64,000 nt of DNA from contig JTDE01000194.1 in NCBI GenBank assembly GCA_014338405.1, positions 227,833-291,832 of the forward strand, in the 5' to 3' direction. The translations under genes were made by a program, and so were the position numbers. This DNA comes from Paragonimus skrjabini miyazakii. Its lineage: Eukaryota > Platyhelminthes > Trematoda > Plagiorchiida > Troglotrematidae. Under the pieces are notes generated by a model. The model made no database searches and was not told where the DNA came from. It saw only the letters and a list, made by a program, of their open reading frames with translations. Positions 24,421 through 35,730 of this stretch are shown here, piece by piece (position 1 is the first letter of the stretch; each line of letters begins with the position of its first letter).

Positions 24421-25274
24421 GTGGGCAAGTTGGCTATGGTACGTCAGGTTTGTGTTCACGGTTTTGTGAAATAAACTCAAATGAACCTTCGGAGTAAAGG
24501 AGAGGGCGCTGGGTCAGACCTTGCTAGAAATCCAGTCTAGTTTTTCGGACTACTTTAATGCACTGATTTCGGAGTTGCACAATAAGGCGGTGATCATCTG
24601 GAGCACCTGATGTTCGAAACCGTGCGTATGCTAAACATTTTGATTGAATCATCTTTAGCGTCCGTGACTACGATTGTTTTCGCAGTTTAGGACGTATAGT
24701 GAAGCAGAATGGTGTTGAATAATTAATGTTTCAAGTGTGGTTTAAGTGAATTTGTCGCATCTATCATCACCATACAATGATAAACTGAAATAATCTCACG
24801 GGATATCAGCATGGACTTCGTAAAAGGCATCCAACCCAATTATTCGAAAATTTTCTTTTGTGGACGTTAGTTAAGGGAATAGGCTAGCACCAAAGAAAAC
24901 GTCAAAGGTTATTACGGCGTGACCGCTCAAGTTAAGCAAGGTATTCGAGCCATTTAGTACAATCGATTGCGAGTTCAGAAAGACCGACGGGTTCAACTGC
25001 GGCTAGATACATGGCGTTGCATCAACGAATTCACTGCAGGAAGAAGATGTGACAGCAAGTTATGTCAGGTAAAGTCATTCAGTATTAGGGTAGATGAGTA
25101 GACTAAAGCAGATGCAAAGTTGAGCCCGGACAGATTTTCCTCATTACACTGAGAGCAGAGACAAAGAGGACAGTACGTTGTTCCAATCAATCAGCTGTCA
25201 AGAATGAATAAAACATTGTAACAGCAGACTAATTCTGGAATGGCATAAGGCGTTGAGTCGGATAGGGAACTTAC

Positions 25275-25351
25275 TGGGAGCGGATTGTTGATGTGAATGG
25301 TGACACTATCACCTCTACCTATTATCCTATCATTCCGAAAGTAGATTGAAC
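25275..25351 (-). CDS. Candidate coding exon, unknown gene
   Basis: On the minus strand a 77-nt exon lies between a pyrimidine-rich acceptor (TTTACAG) and a consensus donor (GTAAGT). It codes for 25 residues including SIYFRNDRIIGRGDSVTIHI. Its first two bases complete a codon begun by a possible small exon just upstream (25381-25405), across an intron of only about 29 nt. The beta-strand pattern G-x-IYF...RGDSVTI is loosely like the C-terminal region of SDS3/BRMS1 co-repressor proteins, but this is a weak hypothesis. A downstream exon candidate with a strong acceptor starts near 25.15 kb. Confidence 0.35.
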
Positions 25352-26110
25352 CTGTAAAGGACGTTTTAATTAAAAAAAACCTGGCTGTTTTGTGGACTGA
25401 ACTTCCTGTTTTTAAAAATGAGTGTACGAGAAGTACAAGAAGATGTTTGTTGCTTAGTGGGCGATTTTTCACTACAGTAGTACATGTGATGCTTCTTACG
25501 CGTCTTCCGATTTATTTGCAGTGCGTACGTTTAAGTTGGGCTTTCATTAAGAAGCTGAACACTCACAAAATATGGTCATGAAAAGCTTAGCAACTCCGAA
25601 AGACGCAAATGCACGTTCAAACTACGACTAAGAGATATATATCAGAACCAACAACTATACAGTAAGTGTCAGAAGAGATGGGTGGCTACGGGAAACCTGC
25701 GAGCCAGTTCACATTGGGACAGTGGTCAGTTAGTGAGTCGTAAGAATAACATTGTTACTTCTGGGCAGAATGATTGAGAATGGATTTTTAACTGTTACAA
25801 GTTTAACTAGTAATGTGCCGATAAAACGTCGGCCCAGGAACCCAAACCCCAGATCGCCAGATGTGAAAACAACACACTAACCATCATACTAACCAATTTG
25901 TAGGGGCGTATACGCGCTCGTTGTAAACTTTACTCCCCAAGACGTCTTTACGTCGCCCAATCTAATTGTTCACGCTACTGCTCTGTGAGGTGTCAATTGC
26001 CAAAATTTGAGTTCCGTGCTCATAGCTGACTTGGTTATAAGTTGTACATTTGTGTCAATCGTCAGTTTATTATGTATATAACCAATTTTATCGGAGTCGG
26101 CCTTTAATAT

Positions 26111-27380
26111 TCAGTGTAATTCTGGCTGAATAAAGAGGCTGACAGCTATTCTGATAGATTGCATCCAGCCATGAATCATATCAGCTTCCATAAGCAGCGT
26201 TTGCAGATTTTCCACTTTCTCATGCACTGAAACAGAATTGTGAAGTTCTTGACACCAAGTTGCAGCATCAATGGGAATCTTCACGCTATCCTCCCACATA
26301 TCACATGCCACCAAATCCACTTACTAATGCACGAGCGCCCTCACGTACACATGAAATGCAGCGGTTGTTTAGAACTTCCTAAGGAATTCCACGAATTAGG
26401 ACTATCTATCTCCTTGGAGGTCGCCTGGGCTAATTATTTCTCAGGCATTCGTATTTTTTCATATAGTCAAACCATCACTACCTATATATGCTGGAGAAAC
26501 TCTATTTCCTCCAAAAATGGCTTGGTTTTCGGGATATCTTCGAAAAATAATTTGACTTTGAATTTTACCTTTTCGCGCCATAAAATGCTAGAACTTAGTT
26601 TTGGCGCATGTTTCTTCTTCGTCTCTGATTGGCCCATTCCACTTTGAATGCATCATTCCAGGTGGGATTCTTCAAGGCTGTTGAAAAACTATATATAGGC
26701 AGAAGTTGGTCTGCTATTTTGTCTTCGGTTTGAAAGCAAATACATTCTCGGCTGAAAGTCAAGGTCTTCTGTGTTCTTCTGAGGTTTTGGGTATCGTTAG
26801 TCTGTGCTACGTGTCCGTGATTCGTATATTTGTGCGCTAGCTTGTTTGCGTTATCCCTGACCAGTGGCTCATAATATTGTAGACAATTTTATCAGCAACG
26901 CGACTATCGTATACTAGGAATTCAGTGGAAATTGGCACTACATGTTGTCAGTATGAAAGAAACAAACAAGACACCGGTCATCAAACATGACGATCCAATG
27001 CAGCGATTGCAGCGTTTGGGCATGCTGTTTCCGATGCTTTTCCGAGTTCAACGGAAACCCAAATTTCTATCAGTTGAGTCCCTCCTGAATTATCAAACCT
27101 ACCAAACTAATCAAAGGAATGATCAAAACTCACGTCCACAGGGGAATACTGAAAAGCAGGTTGGTTATGACTATCAAACCTATGTCAGCTGACCTCCAAA
27201 CACTGACAGAGGCTTTACGTAGCTTCCATCATTGTTTGCTTGCCTGATCTAATGGTATTTGTGCACAAAATGAACATTATGAACATACGTTTACAACCTG
27301 CAATATACAAACCATATCCCAAGGCATACTTTCGAGCTAACGTCTCATACACATTAACAAATTCTTGACCACCACAATGC
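26111..27380 (-). CDS. Candidate two 3'-terminal exons of an unrecognised minus-strand gene
   Basis: Exon 27298-27380 follows the acceptor CATATTTTCAG and codes for 27 residues (HCGGQEFVNVYET, then YALGYGLYIA); it ends one base into a codon before a GT. Exon 26111-26319 begins with the two bases needed, then reads DLVACDMWED, WCQELHN, HEKVENLQTLL, MIHGWMQSI and a stop. About 40 nt beyond the stop is AATAAA (plus-strand TTTATT near 26.07 kb). The composition looks protein-like and the phases agree, but the GTTGTA donor and TAAG acceptor are weak. I do not recognise the family. It may be the 3' end of the gene suggested by the exons at 34.1-34.9 kb, with further exons missing between. Confidence 0.4.
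26689..26699 (+). promoter_or_regulatory. Candidate TATA box
   Basis: CTATATATAGG, a near-ideal TATA element, lies about 260 bp upstream of the ATG at 26953. A CCAAT box (reading on the minus strand) lies about 60 bp further upstream. It could drive the candidate gene whose first coding exon is 26953-27159. Confidence 0.4.
26953..27159 (+). CDS. Candidate first coding exon, unknown gene
   Basis: 69 codons from an ATG to a donor (CAG before GTTGGT), ending in phase 0. The protein includes PMQRLQRLGMLFPMLF and RKPKFLSVESLLNYQ and ends in a Gln/Asn-rich stretch. LSVESLL resembles the Engrailed-homology-1 repressor motif common near the N-termini of homeobox proteins, but I found no second homeodomain downstream; the assembly gap at 35.2 kb could hide one. 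A TATA box lies upstream. The phase is compatible with the exon at 37245. Product unknown. Confidence 0.4.
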
Positions 27381-27559
27381 CTGAAAATATGAAACAAATT
27401 CCACACCAATCCGACAGACCTCCACTAATAATCCTACCAAGATGTGGGCTGTCAGTTAGGATGGTATACTCAAAGATATTGCAACAATCTGTTTCATCTA
27501 ACAGTTGGTCACAGGATTTCGGCGCGGTTTTGTGCGTATCATCTGACTACTGATGAGTA

Positions 27560-27822
27560 GATATTGAACACCACCCACAATTGATCGCAGCTGTCGCATT
27601 CCCATAGACTTTCCAGTCGACTCCTCTCGAGCAGCGGAAACACTAGACCCGGGTTTCGCTCTCATTGGAGCTCGTCAGTAGTGCATATCCTTGCCACTGC
27701 CGGGACTGGAACGTCGGCCACGCTGTTCATAAGGCAACCGTGTTTACCACTGCGCCACTGACCTCACATTAGGCATGACCGAATTATCATATATGAACAC
27801 TCAACCACTTTCGCTTGTGATG
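27560..27822 (-). mobile_element. Hammerhead-ribozyme SINE, minus copy, best tRNA-like head
   Basis: On the minus strand: a head block, GCCTAATGTGAGGTCAG, an RNA polymerase III A box TGGCGCAGTGG (27747-27757), a B-box-like GTTCCAGTCC (27703-27712) about 35 bases later, a hammerhead (27640-27685), then a tail with GGTGGTGTTCAA. This is the clearest tRNA-derived promoter among the copies. It lies in a presumed intron or intergenic DNA. Confidence 0.8.
27640..27685 (-). ncRNA. Type-I hammerhead ribozyme, minus strand
   Basis: Core CTGACGA (position 7 is free in the hammerhead consensus CTGANGA), stem II GCTC/GAGC, GAAA, stem III from the palindrome ACCCGGGT, then GTC. Stem I GCACTA/TAGTGT pairs with one G-U. 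Compared with the 11.9-kb copy the stem III palindrome changed from CTCGAG to CCCGGG, a paired change that keeps the fold. Confidence 0.75.
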
Positions 27823-27999
27823 AGTAACAGGGAAATTTTTTGACGTAAGCGGTTACTATTTCTCGAACCTTCATATCACAGTTTCATACGACTGAAAAAT
27901 GTATTGTTCCAGATCAAACTATAAGCCTAGCTTGAACAACAAATTAGACAGTCCACCACGGCAGGTCAACGAATGGTTTCGTTAGTTGCCGGTCACGTT

Positions 28000-29400
28000 T
28001 AAAAGCATACTGTTGGCCGGGAGTCTTCTTACTGAATCTGTAAGCCCTTTATCCTGTCGGTTTATTCAACCTAGACATACTCCACTGTTCGGTCGATTTG
28101 TAAATTACAGTTTCATTTGAGCTTTGTGAGGTAGGTCTGTCGACTGATGATTTCTGTGTGTCGTGATATTTAATAACCTGGTAAAACTCGAATCAGCGTA
28201 GTGAACCGATAATGAAAAGCATACCAAATACCTGAGGTCACAATCGATAAATCAGTCTGATCTCAGACAGAAAAATTTGTGCAGAAACTCACAGGCGAGT
28301 ACTCTTAGTAATAAAGCCGAAAAGTGATCACCTTGCTCACATGTGTGACGAGCGAGGGATTATTTTTATTGAACCGGTATCGGACAGAGCGTTGTCCACG
28401 AGTATGGATTCATTCGGTAGTCAGTAGAGGCGAGCAGTAATCTTCTGAATCCATTTTCATGGCTTAACCCGTCACCACTTGGTATGGGAGTTTGGTAGAA
28501 GCCAGGAAACAACAACAACTGATTAACTGATGTTGCTTCGTGGATGGAGGAATATTTTCAAAGCCAAATTCGATGAACCAAACGGTAGGACTACATAAAA
28601 GAGTAACCAAGAACAGATAATTATTAAGTAATTCTTTGTTTAAACCATAACGAACTAAAAACCAGAAGAGTTATGTGGCTTAACCGGAGAATTATTCAAT
28701 AATGAGCATCAGCACAGCGCAAAATATGTTTTGCCATATCTGTTCCGTTTACGGTACGGAAATACTAAAGAACAGAAGATATCTGATATCACTGAGGTGT
28801 GTCTCTGGCATCTAACACAAAGGTTATCTCTTTGCCTTCACGCATTTAATCAAATCCCTCCGTCACAGTTTCACACATCACAGTGTACTCAACTTGCAAT
28901 CTGATTAACACATCGTAAATGATAATTGGCGGTGCTCACCGGATCTAAGCGTCGGCGTTCCTTCTGTTGTAGAACTGACTGACATGCACTGTACTATGGT
29001 TTGACAATTTTCATGAGATACCGAAGTTGTTGAATAATGTCTCCCTTCTGTTCACCCCTCCAGATTGTGCTGTGCAGCCTCAGACTAATAGGGGTTCCTA
29101 CCTGACCGTGACTAAATAGAGTTGTTGATTACTTTGTGAAACTTGGAAGCTATATTTCGAACGGCAGGAATAGGAGAAGTGATACCAGAGTTAGTACTTT
29201 CTATGTGATGGCAATGGTCAACAGATCACACACAACTTGCACATCCATCACAAATGGCCGGCTGACTAAAAAGCCAGTGGGGATACGAAATCCCTGATTA
29301 GTTTCAAGTGGCATTCAGTTTTTATTTGCCAAAAGTCTCTGTTCCTTAGCAATAACTTGGGACATAGTCAATGTCTCACTGGAAGTGAAAGGTGGCATAC
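28000..29400. other. No recognised feature
   Basis: I see no coding, RNA or element signature here. Confidence 0.4.
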
Positions 29401-29410
29401 ACAAAATCAT

Positions 29411-29437
29411 ACATATATATATATATATATATATATA
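29411..29437. repeat. (TA)n microsatellite
   Basis: About 13 TA units just upstream of the plus-strand Penelope-like element. Confidence 0.9.
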
Positions 29438-29449
29438 GACGTGGACAGC

Positions 29450-30620
29450 TCAGCTAATTTCATGAGATAGATTAAGTGCCTGGAGTTCCAAGAAGTTGAC
29501 GCATTTGCTTCTTCCGACGGTACATTGCTTTTCACTAACATACCGAGGAAACTTACGATAGAAAGTGTGAAGGTCCTGATACGTAAAAACAGCAGCCTTT
29601 GCAATAGGATGAATCTTTCCCCAGAAGAATGGATTAAGTTAGTGGAGCTTTTCATGAGGACTTACCTACAATTTGACGGCCGAGTCTACCTGTAGAAGGG
29701 AGACTTACCAATAAATTCATCTATATCGGGATTGCTTGCATACGTTTCATTGAAGCACTTTGAATATTAAACCTTCCAAACATTCAAACTTAAAGTGTAG
29801 CTTTGGTATACTAATGAAACGGTTGTTGTTTTACCTCGGACTTAGCCTGAGCAGTTCCAGTTGCTTGAATATCATTATAAATGGAATAATCCTTAGACGT
29901 GAAGATGAAAATTCACGCCTTGCGTTCCTCTATATATAGACTTTAAAAGGACCTGATAGCAAGCTTGAAGCAAATGTCTACCGTAAACTGACAGTAATTG
30001 ATATCGTTTTCAGGTTCAGCAGCAACCATCCAGCCTGTCACTTCAAGAGCTGTAGGCCAACGTTGTTCAGACTTGTAGACATTCATTGTAGCTCATCGGA
30101 ACATAGAAGATACAAATGGGAGCATCTGTTCAAACTGCTCACTTCAAATCGGTACCTCAGTAGTTTCATAAAGGCATCTGTCGGAGGGTCCCCAAGAACT
30201 AAACCTGCAGAACACAAAATGCGAATGACTGCTATATATTTACGGCGCATCTAATGCAGCATAAAGGATGCTACAATCACTCAGCATCAAAATATCACAT
30301 AAACCAACCACAAGACCAACCTCGTCTACGCGATTCCATGTCTCAAATGTGACCAAGAGTATATGGGAGAGACAAGCAATCAGTTGCAGGCGCGTGCGCA
30401 CGAACACAAACTAACGGTTCAACCAGGTGATCCTAAATCACAACTGTGGCACCACTGTGCGGACATAGGTCAACACGGATCACACGAAAGTAGTCCAGCA
30501 AGCGGAAATGAGAGGGGAACGGCTTGTACTGGAAGCCCTCTATTTGAGGAATTCGTCTACTCGACACGTAGATACAGACAGCCACTACGTCAGCATCGTT
30601 GACGCTGAAACGGAAGGCGA
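29450..30620 (+). mobile_element. Penelope-like element, RT plus GIY-YIG endonuclease, broken
   Basis: Plus-strand order: LLFTN with IPRKL (RT core), EEWIKLVELF, TYLQFDGRVYL, then GDLPINSSISGLLAYVSLKH, matching the Penelope GLPMGS.IS block (29.5-29.75 kb). Next come LEANVYRKLTVID and FSSNHPACHFKSC, matching the VYRKxT and SNHP motifs (about 29.96-30.05 kb), then a GIY-YIG-like nuclease NLVYAIPCLKCDQEYMGETS (from 30318) with QARAHEHK. Stops and frameshifts make it inactive. Penelope-like elements are telomerase-related retroelements found in many animals, including flatworms. Confidence 0.85.
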
Positions 30621-31029
30621 GCAAAGACAGATGGACGGGCAAACACAGTGAGCGACAGAACAATCTCAGCTCGACACAGTTAATTGTTTGACAACGGATC
30701 CTGGCGGGGATTTAAAACATCACAACAAACCGTTCACTACTCACAATGTGCCTCTTGAATATTATACACATATATTCCTGTAGGATTCATAAGAAATCTC
30801 TTTTGCAAACAGCTGTTTTCGGTCATTCTTATCGGGCTTTTACAGTTACAAAGGGTAAATGCGAGTTATATAGGAAAAGTATAACGAATCGAATAGGTCA
30901 TTAAAACAAACACAATGTACTGGAGGAGGGTGGGAGGTGTTGGTGAATGCGCTAGTGTCATACGGGCCTGTTGTGAGACATGCGTTTGTCAGTATCAAGT
31001 AGTTCACGCGTGCTTGGGTTTCAAGTGAA

Positions 31030-32000
31030 TGTGAAATGACTGGCTAAAGGAGGCGAATGGTTTGTACGAATTGTTTTGGGCGCACAGGCAGAGGTTGTGA
31101 AGTCTGATGGCAGTAACCTTGACCGTTGATAGCAGTCACATTCTGACATCTTTGGGGCGGGCCTGACGAATATTGTATGTGATTCGGAACGCTTCATCCA
31201 GATTTATTTGATGGCCAATGTCAATTAAGTGGGAGCCGATCGAACTGGAACTGAGTTTTCGTGAACCGTTGCGGAACCATTTCGATAGGTGTTCACGAAT
31301 CCTCTTGTAGCCGCTTTGTAGGTCTCAGGACGTAAGTGGCTTGACAACGACCGGTGAGAAAGTAAATGAAAAAAGACGAAGAGAACGTAGGTAAACTATT
31401 CCCTATGGCACCAGTACTGGGCAGGTGTCGAGCGACACGATAAGTCTCGTTGCAGGCTAGGTACTCTCAATCGCATTTGAAATTCTACGGCTAATTATTT
31501 CACTGCTAGCCTCACCTCTATATGAGAGACAGGTAAAACTCGGCTTTCTTTTCGCTGTCTGGACGAGTTCAAATTTTGTACAGGAATATGAATTTTTATC
31601 AATGAATCTTTCAGGATATCCATTTCCAGTAAGAGTTTCTCGAATATACGCAACTTCTTCCTTGAGACTGCCCGGTGAACATATCCTTTGCATTCTGTTC
31701 AACAGATGGCGCACCAAATTTCTTCTGTATTTCAACGGGGCAAAATTGCGAAAATGTGTGAATTGACCCGTCCACATTTTTCTTCTACGAATGAATCTTT
31801 GAACTGTTCCTTCTGAACGACGGAGCAACGCGAAGTCTAGGAATGAGAGTCTGTCATGATGTTGTAACTAGATGGTGAACTTTGTATTCGAGTGTGATTT
31901 GTTGAACTCATTTAATATGACCCGGGGGCCATAATCATTTGGGAAATGACAAAAACAATATGTCATCCATAAGGCGCTTGTAAAGCTTGCATTTAGTTAC
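31030..32000 (-). mobile_element. Penelope-like element, minus strand, C-terminal RT and GIY-YIG
   Basis: Minus-strand order: YKRLMDDILF (the YxDD catalytic motif, about 31.96 kb), VILNEFNKSH, LSFLDF, then RRKMWTGQFTHFRNFAPLKY, RICSPGSLKEE, ETLTGNGYPERFIDKN and LSYRGEASSEII (31.46-31.83 kb). A GIY-YIG region follows with RIREHLSKWF, SSSSIGSHLIDIGHQI and EAFRITYNI (31.14-31.31 kb). Frameshifts fall after the catalytic motif and before the nuclease. Its sequence differs clearly from the plus-strand Penelope copy at 29.5 kb, so it is a separate family. Confidence 0.85.
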
Positions 32001-32276
32001 GATGAGGGTGAATTCAGTAGTTTCTACTTTGGTCATTAAAATATGCGTCACTACTTTACATTTCTGCCTGTATAACCGTCTATTAAATTGAAGTTGAACA
32101 TCAGGACTGCAAAACAATAAGATTTCTTTTGAGTCCACTTGCAATTCCGACTTTTGGTTATTCTCTGTTGGCTCGTTACAGTTTCCATATATATGTATGT
32201 ATTGTAATGTAATTGTATATATGTATGTATGTAATTGTGAAAGCCTGATAAGAATTGCCGAAACAGACGTTTGATA

Positions 32277-32277
<1 letters not shown>

Positions 32278-32307
<30 letters not shown>
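32278..32307. repeat. (TA)n microsatellite
   Basis: About 15 TA units, with related GTAT repeats at 32190-32230, at the 5' side of the minus-strand Penelope-like element. Confidence 0.9.
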
Positions 32308-32311
<4 letters not shown>

Positions 32312-32399
32312 GTATTTTGGTCAAACTACTATCAATAATCAATAATATCAATAAGCAACATAACATATTTTCAAGCCGCGGAGAAATAGCCTGTACTAT

Positions 32400-34100
32400 A
32401 GAAGAACAGGACAAAATTAGAAATCACTAAAATCTTTGCGACAAATGTAGTAGAAGCAGAATACGCACAGTCAGCCGTGCTACCCGTACAGGTCAATGAA
32501 AGTTGGAATATCCTCATTCTGATGTCAGGTGATGTGCAAATATGTATCCTAATGACATTCCAATCGCTCTCATCGCTAGTCTTGTGCAATGTGGAGAGTA
32601 AAAACACGTATTACGACAACCTTCAAATGACAAAACTATCACTGTCAGATATTTCCATTTTTCTGGTTGAGAATTTTCTATTTCACCCGTATGTGCGGGT
32701 ATATAATCAATTAATTAACGTGAGTATATATGATTAAATCTTAGTTAGATTTTTTATGTACACTACCATCTGAAAATAACCTTCTTCATTAAACGCTATA
32801 ACCCGGGGTTAATAAAATTACTTATTGCGATGATAGTTGTAACTTCTCTAAACTATACCTTGGATATTAACGTTTTTTTACTTTAAGATGACATCATTTT
32901 TGGGTGATCCGATTTCAGTCTAAGATAGTTTAAGGCATTTCAGTGTTATTTCTCGACCAGTAGCTTTAGGTACGTCCAACCTAAGTGGCTCAGATTAAAG
33001 CATTGCGACAGAGAACAAAAACAGTTACGTCACACTGAGGTTCAGAGCTATACGAGGGAGGGAGTTAAGAATAAGGCACTCAACTCTGTCAGGTCAACAA
33101 GCACCAATAAACTATGGGAACCACAATAAACCAGCGGAATAAAAAGTTCGGATGTGATTGAGCTAGAACAAACTGTTCCATCACCTTCGAAAATTTTGTA
33201 TATCATGCAATATTTTAAACCAGTAATCGTTCTATTGAACTGTACATATACAATTGTATCTCAGTGGTTGTGTTATATCCATTGCTGGTCAGGACCAGAC
33301 CCTTTAAGCATGAAAGACTGGAGTTATTGTCGTTACCTACCCAATTCTAACATGTAGTTCTTTTAGTTACAATATTCTACCACTACTGATGTTCTTTGCT
33401 ACGTTTATCAGATAATCTTGGGTCAAGACTCCTTGATCTGTAAGACTGAAAATAATTTGTCACTTGAGAAACACACGGTACACCAAGGCCATTCAGTCGC
33501 AGCCATGTCTAAGATGGAACAAATACGGCAACTCCTCAGTAATCGGCTATAGATGCATCTTACCTCGACTGACATCGAAATGTGTAAGTCCGTTTGGGCT
33601 GTGCAAATGTTAGATATGAGCAGATGTTTGCCAAAGTTCTGTCGCTTTTATTGATAACATAATGTATACATTGTAACCGTTAAAAGCAGAAAGTAAAAAG
33701 CTTCTCTTAGTTGGATAACTTTATGAGGTAACCAGTTATGTTGAAAAATAAACTACACTTCATTATTTGTTAAACGACACCAGGAGAAAAATTGATGCGC
33801 CTCTCACATTCACAGTGTTGCTTTCGAATGGAGCGTTTACAGCGTGTTTTACTAAATTGTAGGTTTTGCTCCAGTTAACTTTTGTTTCCATCGTTTTAAA
33901 CAGTAGTGAATCCCCTTAAGTCGCTTCGGTTTCTATGTTCAACGTCCCCTGTTTTAACTTCTCAACATACAAAGATTGCGTACTCTGTTATCTTCCATAC
34001 GTTATTAGCCACACGTCCATGATAGATAGCTAAATTCACTCGTTCTAAGCGTGGTTTCTCGTAAGTGACCTTGAGGCACTGCATCTATCACGTGAAGTAC
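32400..34100. other. No recognised feature
   Basis: Short ORFs only. One stretch after an acceptor-like CTCAG at 33264 reads open to a stop at 33357 but matches nothing I know. Confidence 0.4.
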
Positions 34101-34109
34101 TTATTTTAC

Positions 34110-34932
34110 TCATTGAATCTGAGATTTCACAGTACACCGTAAATGTAATAAAGTGTCCTGTTGTGAATATACGATTATTTACGAAATGACCATCTGAAAT
34201 GGGGGCACTGAGATATGACCCTAGAGACTTCATCTCAGGTTTTACTAGGGGATGTTATAGCTGGCACTGTGTAAAAAATAAATTAGTGAGTAGGGTACCC
34301 GGTTTAAAAGTGTTATTTGAATGTAAACAATTAAGTAGCGCAATTTCAGCAGCTTGTGGAAGCATGGCAAATGCGCATCGTGCTTTTACAACTTTGTCAT
34401 TACACAGGTTTCCGAGCGACGGTGGAATTTTATAACGCTCTAGTGCGTTGCACCTTGCGCTACCGTACAGAAACTTGACCAACCCATGCACAGGTAAACT
34501 GAACAAGCTTAGAGTGTTCAGTCACCGTAAACAGTCTAATCATTTTGATTTCCAATCTGTAACGTAACCCAATGCCTCCATCCATAAAAGTCCTTGAATA
34601 AGTAATTTATTTGCTTAACGCTCGAGACAGCAACGCCTAATGGCTTATTACTCAAGACCGCAAACTTATCAACCAGACCTTGGGGGTACTGTTTTCAGTG
34701 TTTCGTGAAAGTGTGTGAATTAGTTTTTTAACTGTTGCGTCCTCTTACCCCATAACCCGAATCATATCGGCCGTTGTTGGTAACCAAAACCAGCTATCCA
34801 AATAAATTCCCTCACGATCTATTCTAGGGTCGCAGTTGCCCTTTGATAATTTGCTGGCCAAACGAAAGCTGCTAATCTGTTTAGCGTACGAGCAAAGAAA
34901 GCGTATTAACTGATGAAAGTAACTCGTACTTT
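34110..34932 (-). CDS. Candidate three-exon cluster of an unrecognised minus-strand gene
   Basis: Three minus-strand exons with agreeing phases. Exon 34749-34932 starts after GATTGCAG and ends at GTAAGA; it reads YFHQLIRFLCSYAKQ, then DREGIYLDSWFWLPTTADMI. Exon 34299-34453 starts after CGCAAG and ends at GTACCC; it reads IPPSLGNLCNDKVVKARCAF, then AEIALLNCLHSNN. Exon 34110-34193 starts after a good acceptor (CCCCCATTTCAG) and ends at GTAAAA; it reads GHFVNNRIFTTGHFITF, then VYCEISDSM. Phases run 1-2, 2-1, 1-1. The composition looks strongly protein-like (aromatic, Cys, amphipathic) with no stops, which argues against chance. The GTACCC donor is weak. I do not recognise the family. It may continue toward 26-27 kb. 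Confidence 0.5.
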
Positions 34933-35223
34933 CTGCAATCCTCGTAGTCATAACTTCGTGAGCTGCTGGACAAATGTTTATGGCCTTATATTCTGATGCT
35001 AATCCAAGGATTATAGGTTAGATCCATAGGCTTACGAAGTACAGATGAAACTTAACAAGGTCGAAAGATTTAAACCACTGCTTTCCCTTGATCCAGTTCA
35101 CCAGTAACGATAGAAGACATGCGTCACGAGATGGTAACATTTCGTTTACCCTCTTCAGTTACGAACGTAAAATATTGGAATATATAGGACATGCGGATAG
35201 CAACAACAATAGAAAAAATCAAC

Positions 35224-35730
35224 NNNNNNNNNNNNNNNNNNNNNNNNNNNNNNNNNNNNNNNNNNNNNNNNNNNNNNNNNNNNNNNNNNNNNNNNNNNNN
35301 NNNNNNNNNNNNNNNNNNNNNNNNNNNNNNNNNNNNNNNNNNNNNNNNNNNNNNNNNNNNNNNNNNNNNNNNNNNNNNNNNNNNNNNNNNNNNNNNNNNN
35401 NNNNNNNNNNNNNNNNNNNNNNNNNNNNNNNNNNNNNNNNNNNNNNNNNNNNNNNNNNNNNNNNNNNNNNNNNNNNNNNNNNNNNNNNNNNNNNNNNNNN
35501 NNNNNNNNNNNNNNNNNNNNNNNNNNNNNNNNNNNNNNNNNNNNNNNNNNNNNNNNNNNNNNNNNNNNNNNNNNNNNNNNNNNNNNNNNNNNNNNNNNNN
35601 NNNNNNNNNNNNNNNNNNNNNNNNNNNNNNNNNNNNNNNNNNNNNNNNNNNNNNNNNNNNNNNNNNNNNNNNNNNNNNNNNNNNNNNNNNNNNNNNNNNN
35701 NNNNNNNNNNNNNNNNNNNNNNNNNNNNNN
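35224..35730. other. Assembly gap
   Basis: 507 undetermined bases. Nothing can be said about its content; it lies in the region of the unresolved gene models and may hide an exon. Confidence 1.

Noticed and set aside
26240..26647. Plus-strand ORF of 135 codons
   Set aside because: Overlaps the opposite-strand candidate exon and shows no motif or splice context; likely chance.
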